Shown: positions 59,463-64,000 of the stretch, one piece after another
Layout: every line of letters starts with the position of its first letter
Numbering within the stretch: the stretch's first letter is position 1
Assembly (NCBI RefSeq): GCF_014451325.2
Contig: NZ_JACSCH020000005.1
Span: 52,613 to 116,612 of the forward strand
Length of the DNA stretch: 64,000 nucleotides
Origin: Streptomyces sp. CB02980
GTDB taxonomy: Bacteria; Actinomycetota; Actinomycetes; Streptomycetales; Streptomycetaceae
Direction: 5' to 3'
The notes under the pieces: generated by a model
Seen by the model: the letters and a program-made list of their open reading frames with translations, nothing else
Told to the model about the DNA's origin: nothing
Database searches by the model: none
Program-made: the position numbers and the translations under genes

Positions 59463-59876
59463 TCAGATTCCGTGCTTCTTCAGAATCGCCTCGATGTCGC
59501 TGAAGTCCTCTCCGGCCGGCGTGCCGGTCCGCGGCTTCGCCGTCACGGCACGCGAGGGCGACGACGCCGCCGGGGCCACGGCACCCGGCTCCGCCCCGCC
59601 GGTGGTCTCCTTGCGGCCGCCCCGGCGCCGCTCCACGGCCCGGGTGGACATGAAGAGCAGCCAGGCGGCGCCCAGGACGCCGAAGCCGGCCCAGGCGACC
59701 GGGCTGAACGCCGTGTCCACGAGCCATTCGACGGCGCCCGTCATCACCAGACCGACCGGCACCAGGGAGTAGGCCGCGATCCGGGCAGCGGACAGGAACC
59801 GCTTCCGGTACGCCGTGATCGCGGCGATGCCCAGGCCCGCCACGGACACCGCGGAGCAAATGGTCTCGGCGAGCAT
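59463..59876 (-). CDS. small membrane protein with an EDFSDIEAILKKHGI tail
   Basis: The 137-residue protein has about three membrane helices (ICSAVSVAGLGIAAITAYRKRF; IAAYSLVPVGLVMTGAVEWLVD; VAWAGFGVLGAAWLLFMSTRA) followed by a basic, disordered stretch and a short C-terminal motif DFSDIEAILKKHGI. Homologues in Streptomyces are often labelled cellulose synthase, which the sequence does not support: there is no glycosyltransferase motif. Start ATG at 59876 has GGAGG 6 nt upstream. It is divergent from the DsbA-like gene. Confidence 0.78.
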   Translation of the reverse strand: MLAETICSAVSVAGLGIAAITAYRKRFLSAARIAAYSLVPVGLVMTGAVEWLVDTAFSPVAWAGFGVLGAAWLLFMSTRAVERRRGGRKETTGGAEPGAVAPAASSPSRAVTAKPRTGTPAGEDFSDIEAILKKHGI

Positions 59877-60048
59877 GCGGTCCTCCAGGTCCGGGTGATA
59901 CGTCCCTTCCATCCTGCACCGGTGAGGCCCTCCGCGGCCACGCCCCGGGCCCGGTCTCAGGGAGATCTCCGGGTCACCCCACCCGGATCTCCTCCCCAGG
60001 TCCCGGTCGGGAGGCACCCGCTCCTCCCTGGTGAGGGAGACTGCTGTC

Positions 60049-60564
60049 ATGAGTGACTCCACCACCGCACCCGCCTCCCCCGTCGTCCTCGAGGCGTGGT
60101 TCGACCTCCAGTGCCCCGACTGCCTCCAGGCCCTCGACGACGTCCGCGCGCTCCGCGAGAAGTACGGCGACCGGCTCGACGTACAGCTGCGGCACTTCCC
60201 GCTCGCGAAGCACAAGCACGCGTACGCCGCCGCTCAGGCCGCCGAGGAGGCCTTCGAGCAGGGCAAGGGCTGGCCGTACGCGGAGGCGCTGCTCGCCAGG
60301 ACCGCGGAGCTGGGTGAGCGGGGCGAGCCGGTGCTCATGGAGATCGCCTCCGAACTCGACCTGGACGCCGAGGAGTTCGACACGGCGCTGATCGACGGCC
60401 GGCACCTGCTGACCGTCGACGCGGACGAGGCCGAGGGCAAGGCGATCAAGGTCACCGGCACGCCGACCTATGTGGTCGACGGCGAGCGACTGGACGGCGG
60501 CCAGAGCCAGGACGGTCTGCGCGAGCGCATCGAGGAGATCACCGACCGCCTCCTGAAGGGCTGA
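60049..60564 (+). CDS. DsbA-family thioredoxin-fold protein
   Basis: The 171-residue protein has the thioredoxin-like active site CPDC at residues 22-25, cis-Pro region VTGTPTYVVDG, and the helical insertion of DsbA/FrnE-like oxidoreductases (AYAAAQAAEEAFEQGKGWPYAEALL). No signal peptide or membrane helix is present, so it acts in the cytoplasm. Start ATG at 60049 (MSDSTTAPAS). It is rightward and stands 43 nt from the convergent GNAT gene. Confidence 0.88.
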   Translation: MSDSTTAPASPVVLEAWFDLQCPDCLQALDDVRALREKYGDRLDVQLRHFPLAKHKHAYAAAQAAEEAFEQGKGWPYAEALLARTAELGERGEPVLMEIASELDLDAEEFDTALIDGRHLLTVDADEAEGKAIKVTGTPTYVVDGERLDGGQSQDGLRERIEEITDRLLKG

Positions 60565-60607
60565 AGGGACGAGGACCGGACCTGCGACCGCGCCCTCCCG
60601 ACCGCGC

Positions 60608-61447
60608 CTACAGCAGCTCCTTCGCGCTGTTGACGTAGGTCGTGCGGTAGCCCAGCGACTCGTAGAGCCGGATCGCCGGGGTGTTGCCCGCGAAGACATG
60701 CAGTCCGAGCAGGGTCTCCCCGGCCTCGCGCGCGACCCGCTCGGCGAGCAGCATCAGCGCCCGCCCGTAGCCGTGCCCGCGGTGCGCCTCGTCGACCTCG
60801 ATGTCGTACACGAAGGCCGCCCAGCGGCCCGGCTCCAGCTCGATCCGGCCGGTCCACAGGAAGCCGGCGGGCCGGCCGTCCCGGACGACCACGTGGATCG
60901 CGACGCCGGGGGTGGCGAGGCCCTCCGGGAGGTACTTCGCGTGGCTGCTCTCGGCCTTGGCGCGGGCCTGCTCCTCGGGCACACCGCGGTCGGTCCAGCT
61001 CCGCGCGAAGCCCTCCTTGGCCCGCGCCTCCCACGCCCCGTACTCGGCCTCGGTCATCGGCCGCACCTCGACCCCCGCCGGCAGGGCAGGCGGCCCGGCG
61101 GGCAGTTCCTTGACCATGTTCCGGCTGCGCTCGGTGTAGCCGAGCGAGCGGGCCATCCGCAGCGCCGGTCCCGCGTCGGCGGGCACGGAGATCTGGACCT
61201 CGACGCAGCCCCAGCCCCGCAGCACCTCCTCCGAGGCCAGCGCCGCGACCGTGCCACGGCCCCGCCCCCGGTCCGGCTCGCGGACCCCGAGGCGGCTGAT
61301 CACGCCGGAGGCGGCGCCGAAGCCCGGGTCGGTGGAGAGGTGCACGGAACCGACGCGACGGCTGTTCACGCACACGTCGTAGGTACGGGAACGGCCGCCG
61401 TCGGGCGTCTGCTGAAGCGGCTCGGCCGGCCGCAGGGTGGTGGTCAT
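60608..61447 (-). CDS. double-GNAT-domain acetyltransferase
   Basis: The 279-residue protein carries two GNAT domains. The first (about residues 25-125) has VREPDRGRGRGTVAALAS; the second (about 135-279) has VDEAHRGHGYGRALMLLAERVAREAG and a typical GNTPAIRLYESLGYRTT. The double arrangement recalls MshD, but the key mycothiol-synthase context is absent and the substrate is unknown. Start ATG at 61447 (MTTTLRPAEP). It is leftward with pabC downstream of its promoter side by 56 nt. Confidence 0.87.
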   Translation of the reverse strand: MTTTLRPAEPLQQTPDGGRSRTYDVCVNSRRVGSVHLSTDPGFGAASGVISRLGVREPDRGRGRGTVAALASEEVLRGWGCVEVQISVPADAGPALRMARSLGYTERSRNMVKELPAGPPALPAGVEVRPMTEAEYGAWEARAKEGFARSWTDRGVPEEQARAKAESSHAKYLPEGLATPGVAIHVVVRDGRPAGFLWTGRIELEPGRWAAFVYDIEVDEAHRGHGYGRALMLLAERVAREAGETLLGLHVFAGNTPAIRLYESLGYRTTYVNSAKELL

Positions 61448-61502
61448 CAGTCGTGTTCTACCCACCCGGAGGCCGCCCGTCATCAGGTTTTGCGCGAGGC
61501 GG

Positions 61503-62333
61503 TTACGCGAGGCGCGGATCCCGGTCCCGCGCGGCGTTCTCGTCGAAGATCCGCATGGCCTTGGCGGTGACCGGGCCGGGCGCCGGCGACAGCTCGCGTC
61601 CGTCGACCCGGTGCACGGCCTGGACGTCGCGGAGCGTCGAGGTCAGGAAGATCTCGTCGGCGCTCTCCAGGACGTCCAGCGGCAGATCGGTCTCCTGAGC
61701 GCCGGTCCACTCGACGGCGAGGGCGCGGGTGATGCCCGCGAGGCAGCCGGAGGAGACGGGCGGGGTGAGGATCCGGCCGTCGACCACGACGAAGACGTTG
61801 GAGCCGGTGCCCTCGCAGAGCTGCCCGACCGTGTTGGCGAAGAGCGCCTCGGAGGACCCTTGCTCGCGCGCCCGGGCGAGGGCGACCACGTTCTCGGCGT
61901 ACGAGGTGGTCTTGAGCCCGGTGAGGGCGCCGCGTTCGTTGCGCGTCCAGGGCACGGTGATCACCGCGGTGGAGTCGGCGCGACGGCCGGTCTCGCCCAG
62001 GCCGACGACCAGGCTCGCCCCCGCGTCACCGCGCTCCGAGCCGAGCGGGGAAAGGCCCCCGGTGTACGTGATGCGGAGCCGGCCGAGCTCCATCGGGTTC
62101 GCCTCGAGGACGGCGGCGCAGGCGCGGCGGACCTCGTCGAGGTCCGGGTCGGGCAGGCCGAGACCGCGGGCGGAGCGGGTGAGGCGCTCCAGGTGGAGGG
62201 TGAGGGCGAAGGTCTCGCCGCGCACCGCCTTGACCGTCTCGAAGATGCCGTCGCCGACGGTCAGTCCGTGGTCCAGTACGGAGACCAGGGCGGTCTCCGC
62301 GTCGTGCAGCCCGCCGTTGACCCAGATTTTCAT
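61503..62333 (-). CDS. pabC: aminodeoxychorismate lyase (class IV aminotransferase)
   Basis: PabC splits 4-amino-4-deoxychorismate into p-aminobenzoate and pyruvate for folate. The 276-residue fold-type IV PLP protein has LDHGLTVGDGIFETVKAV, the PLP lysine in ALTGLKTTSYAENVV, LCEGTGSNVFVV and GCLAGITRAL. Start ATG at 62333 overlaps the pabB stop (ATGA), which supports this over branched-chain or D-amino-acid aminotransferase. Confidence 0.92.
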   Translation of the reverse strand: MKIWVNGGLHDAETALVSVLDHGLTVGDGIFETVKAVRGETFALTLHLERLTRSARGLGLPDPDLDEVRRACAAVLEANPMELGRLRITYTGGLSPLGSERGDAGASLVVGLGETGRRADSTAVITVPWTRNERGALTGLKTTSYAENVVALARAREQGSSEALFANTVGQLCEGTGSNVFVVVDGRILTPPVSSGCLAGITRALAVEWTGAQETDLPLDVLESADEIFLTSTLRDVQAVHRVDGRELSPAPGPVTAKAMRIFDENAARDRDPRLA

Positions 62334-63397
62334 CGAGAAGTGGCCTTTCCGGTCGCCTCGAGGGCGCCTGACTCGTAGGCGCCCGACGCTATCGCGACCA
62401 GCCGGGACGCCTTCAGCTCGGTCTCCTCCCACTCGCGCTCCGGGTCGGAGCCCCAGGTGATCCCGGCGCCGGTGCCGAAGCGGAGCACGCCCTCGGGGCG
62501 GTCGATCCAGAAGGTCCTTATTCCGACGGCCAGCTCCGCCGTGCCCGCGTCGGCGTCGACCCAGCCGAGGCCTCCGCAGTACGGGCCGCGGGGGGCGGCC
62601 TCCAGGGCCTCGATGATCCGCAGGGCGCTGGACTTGGGCGCGCCGGTCACCGAGCCGGGCGGGAAGGTGGCGTCGAGCAGCTCGGGCCAGCCGGCGTCCT
62701 CGCGCAGCAGGCCGGTGACCGTGGAGACGAGGTGGACGAGGCCGGGGTGCTCCTCGATCGCGCAGAGGGCGGGGACGGCGACGGAGCCGGTCTCGCTGAC
62801 GCGTCCCAGGTCGTTGCGGACCAGGTCGACGATCATCACGTTCTCCGCGTGGTCCTTGGGGAGGAGGTCGGCGGCGGTGCGGCCGGTCCCCTTGATGGGA
62901 CCCGAGGAGATCAGGGCGCCCTCCCTGCGGAGGTAGAGCTCGGGAGAGGCGGTGGCGATCTCCACGCCGTGCGCGGGCAGCCGGATCGTTCCGGCGTAGG
63001 GGGCGGGGTTGCCCCGGGCGAGGAGCGCGGTGAGCGCGTCGACGTCGGCGGCGGCCGGGTCCGGCAGCGGCGCGGTCAGCACCCGGCAGAGGTTCGCCTG
63101 GTAGACCTCGCCGCGCGCGATGTGCTCGCGTACGCGCCGGACGCCCGCGATGTACGCGGCGCGGTCGAGGGAGGACGTCCAGTCACCGGCGGCGGGGCCG
63201 CGCCAGCCGCCGGGGACGGGCGCGGGGACGGGGTCGGGCCGCACGTCCCCGAAGCGGGCGCAGGTCAGACGCCCCTCGAAGTCCGCGCAGACGGCCCAGA
63301 AGCCTGCGGAGTCCAGGGCTTCGGGGTCGTGGGTGACGTCCCGGAGGTCGGTCGCGAGGAGGCCGCCGAAGCGGGCCAGCGGAGCAAGGTCGTACAC
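62330..63397 (-). CDS. pabB: aminodeoxychorismate synthase component I
   Basis: PabB aminates chorismate to 4-amino-4-deoxychorismate. The 355-residue chorismate-binding protein has RVREHIARGEVYQANLCRVL, the lysine-bearing SGPIKGTGRTAADLL that marks the aminodeoxychorismate type (anthranilate synthases have PIAGT), ENVMIVDLVRNDLGRV and TFPPGSVTGAPK. Start is GTG at 63397. No glutaminase partner (PabA) is fused or adjacent; it may be shared with tryptophan synthesis. The gene overlaps pabC and is divergent from the tRNA array. Confidence 0.92.
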   Translation of the reverse strand: MYDLAPLARFGGLLATDLRDVTHDPEALDSAGFWAVCADFEGRLTCARFGDVRPDPVPAPVPGGWRGPAAGDWTSSLDRAAYIAGVRRVREHIARGEVYQANLCRVLTAPLPDPAAADVDALTALLARGNPAPYAGTIRLPAHGVEIATASPELYLRREGALISSGPIKGTGRTAADLLPKDHAENVMIVDLVRNDLGRVSETGSVAVPALCAIEEHPGLVHLVSTVTGLLREDAGWPELLDATFPPGSVTGAPKSSALRIIEALEAAPRGPYCGGLGWVDADAGTAELAVGIRTFWIDRPEGVLRFGTGAGITWGSDPEREWEETELKASRLVAIASGAYESGALEATGKATSR

Positions 63398-63559
63398 GCA
63401 TCGAGTCTAGGTCCGCCGGAGGAGGGACACCGGGGCCCGGGCGACGGGGGCTCCCCGCCACCCGGGGAACACGGCGAGTGAACGTGGCGCGAACCCTCCG
63501 GGACGCCCGGCCGGGCACCCGGATCGGCGCGCAGGTCAGCACGCTGCGGAAACGCGTTT

Positions 63560-63587
63560 TTGTGCTGGCCCAGGAATCCGCTAGAGT
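63560..63587 (+). promoter_or_regulatory. promoter of the tRNA array
   Basis: TTGTGC (63560-63565) and TAGAGT (63582-63587), 16 nt apart, lie 43 nt ahead of tRNA-Gly. The surrounding region is unusually A/T-rich for this genome. Confidence 0.6.
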
Positions 63588-63629
63588 TCAACACGTCGCC
63601 GGGACGCGCAAGCGAAACGGAAACGACAA

Positions 63630-63702
63630 GCGGACGTGGCTCAGTTGGTAGAGCATCACCTTGCCAAGGTGAGGGTCGCGAGTTCGAATCTCGTCGTCCG
63701 CT
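63630..63702 (+). tRNA. tRNA-Gly (anticodon GCC)
   Basis: A 73-nt cloverleaf begins GCGGACG and ends CGTCCGC plus T. The anticodon stem-loop is TCACC-TTGCCAA-GGTGA, giving GCC. The T-arm is GCGAG-TTCGAAT-CTCGT. CCA is not encoded. Confidence 0.97.
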
Positions 63703-63741
63703 CGATGTGGGGGATCTTCCCGAACCCCTGTATTCACTCCT

Positions 63742-63812
63742 GGTGGAGTGGCCGAGAGGCGAGGCAACGGCCTGCAAAGCCGTCTACACGGGTTCAAATC
63801 CCGTCTCCACCT
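63742..63812 (+). tRNA. tRNA-Cys (anticodon GCA), genomic CCA
   Basis: A 71-nt cloverleaf begins GGTGGAG and ends CTCCACC plus T. The anticodon stem-loop is ACGGC-CTGCAAA-GCCGT, giving GCA. CCA follows at 63813-63815, so the 3' end is encoded here, unlike in the other tRNAs of the window. Confidence 0.96.
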
Positions 63813-63816
63813 CCAA

Positions 63817-63888
63817 GCGCGATTAGCTCAGCGGGAGAGCGCTTCCCTGACACGGAAGAGGTCACTGGTTCAATCCCAGTATCGCGCA
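63817..63888 (+). tRNA. tRNA-Val (anticodon GAC), first copy
   Basis: A 72-nt cloverleaf begins GCGCGAT and ends ATCGCGC plus A. The anticodon stem-loop is CTTCC-CTGACAC-GGAAG, giving GAC. It is only 1 nt beyond the CCA of tRNA-Cys, so they are processed from one transcript. Confidence 0.97.
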
Positions 63889-63927
63889 CGCAGAACAACC
63901 GAAGATCCGGTCCGTATGGACCGTCCC

Positions 63928-63999
63928 GCGCGATTAGCTCAGCGGGAGAGCGCTTCCCTGACACGGAAGAGGTCACTGGTTCAATCCCAGTATCGCGCA
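63928..63999 (+). tRNA. tRNA-Val (anticodon GAC), second copy
   Basis: Identical over all 72 nt to the copy at 63817, 111 nt further on. The window ends one base after it, so the array may continue. Confidence 0.97.
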
Positions 64000-64000
64000 C

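Noticed and set aside
59463..59876. Cellulose synthase annotation for the small membrane protein
   Set aside because: The 137-residue protein has no glycosyltransferase D,D,D,QxxRW motifs; the label seen in databases for similar proteins is not supported by the sequence.
63794..64000. Minus-strand open frame rich in GIEPVTSSVSGKRSPAELI
   Set aside because: This is the well-known antisense translation of tRNA-Val genes; the repeats mirror the two identical tRNA copies.

Overview
The window is chromosomal DNA from a Streptomyces species or a very close relative. GC content is about 70-73 % with strong third-position GC bias, GTG and TTG starts are frequent, and several proteins are Streptomyces markers: BldD with its c-di-GMP motif, SsgB, a PIP-synthase/PimA/acyltransferase cluster, a CGNR regulator and an SCO7613-type membrane protein. 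From memory, the order pyr - bldD - nusB - efp - aro - alaS - rpsD - hisS - relA - secDF - ruvABC - pdxST - thrS - ssgB matches the core of the S. coelicolor chromosome around SCO1485-SCO1550. I see no insertion sequence, prophage, CRISPR array or biosynthetic cluster, so most of the window is ordinary core genome.

Layout. 1-1914: pyrimidine operon (pyrR-pyrB-pyrC, leftward, running off the left edge) with a candidate PyrR site on the pyrR ribosome-binding site. 2038-2695: bldD, rightward, with an operator-like palindrome on its -10 box. 2879-10733: a leftward block with nusB, efp, an unusual M24 peptidase-like gene, a P-loop kinase-like gene and the shikimate genes aroE-aroC-aroK-aroB-aroQ, several with 4-nt start/stop overlaps. 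10736-16679: mltG with a glutamine-rich cytoplasmic tail, ruvX, alaS and two small membrane proteins. 16838-19162: a lone rightward NB-ARC/TPR ATPase. 19212-25108: rpsD, a secreted HNH nuclease lipoprotein, rarA, a VKOR protein, hisS and an MBL hydrolase. 25281-27516: a membrane-anchored cyclophilin and a DUF349 protein. 27582-36840: relA, apt, secF, secD, yajC, ruvB, ruvA, ruvC. 36984-39968: yebC, pdxT, pdxS and a LemA-like protein.

40123-43205: a 26-bp non-coding tandem repeat followed by the phosphatidylinositol-mannoside genes. 43481-48971: an EF-G paralogue, a large conserved membrane protein, a HIT protein and a TVGYGD potassium channel. 48988-53850: thrS, a DUF4365 (PD-(D/E)XK-like) gene with a partner that may carry an OB-fold, and a divergent DnaQ-type exonuclease. 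53918-57268: two nearly identical tRNA-Val(CAC) genes in direct orientation around a 3.2-kb two-gene segment. 57323-63397: ssgB, the CGNR regulator, small membrane proteins, a DsbA-like protein, a double-GNAT protein and pabB-pabC. 63630-63999: a tRNA array (Gly-GCC, Cys-GCA, Val-GAC twice) that may continue past the right edge.

How the genes work together. The window supplies nucleotides (pyr, apt), chorismate and folate precursor (aro, pabBC), PLP (pdxST), translation (efp, rpsD, alaS, hisS, thrS, tRNAs, EF-G2), protein export (secDF-yajC), recombination (ruvABC, ruvX, rarA), envelope lipids and wall (PIM genes, mltG), stringent response (relA) and development (bldD, ssgB). The least explained items are the DUF4365 pair, the M24 protein with substituted metal ligands, the 26-bp repeat array, the Q-rich MltG tail and the tRNA-bracketed segment.
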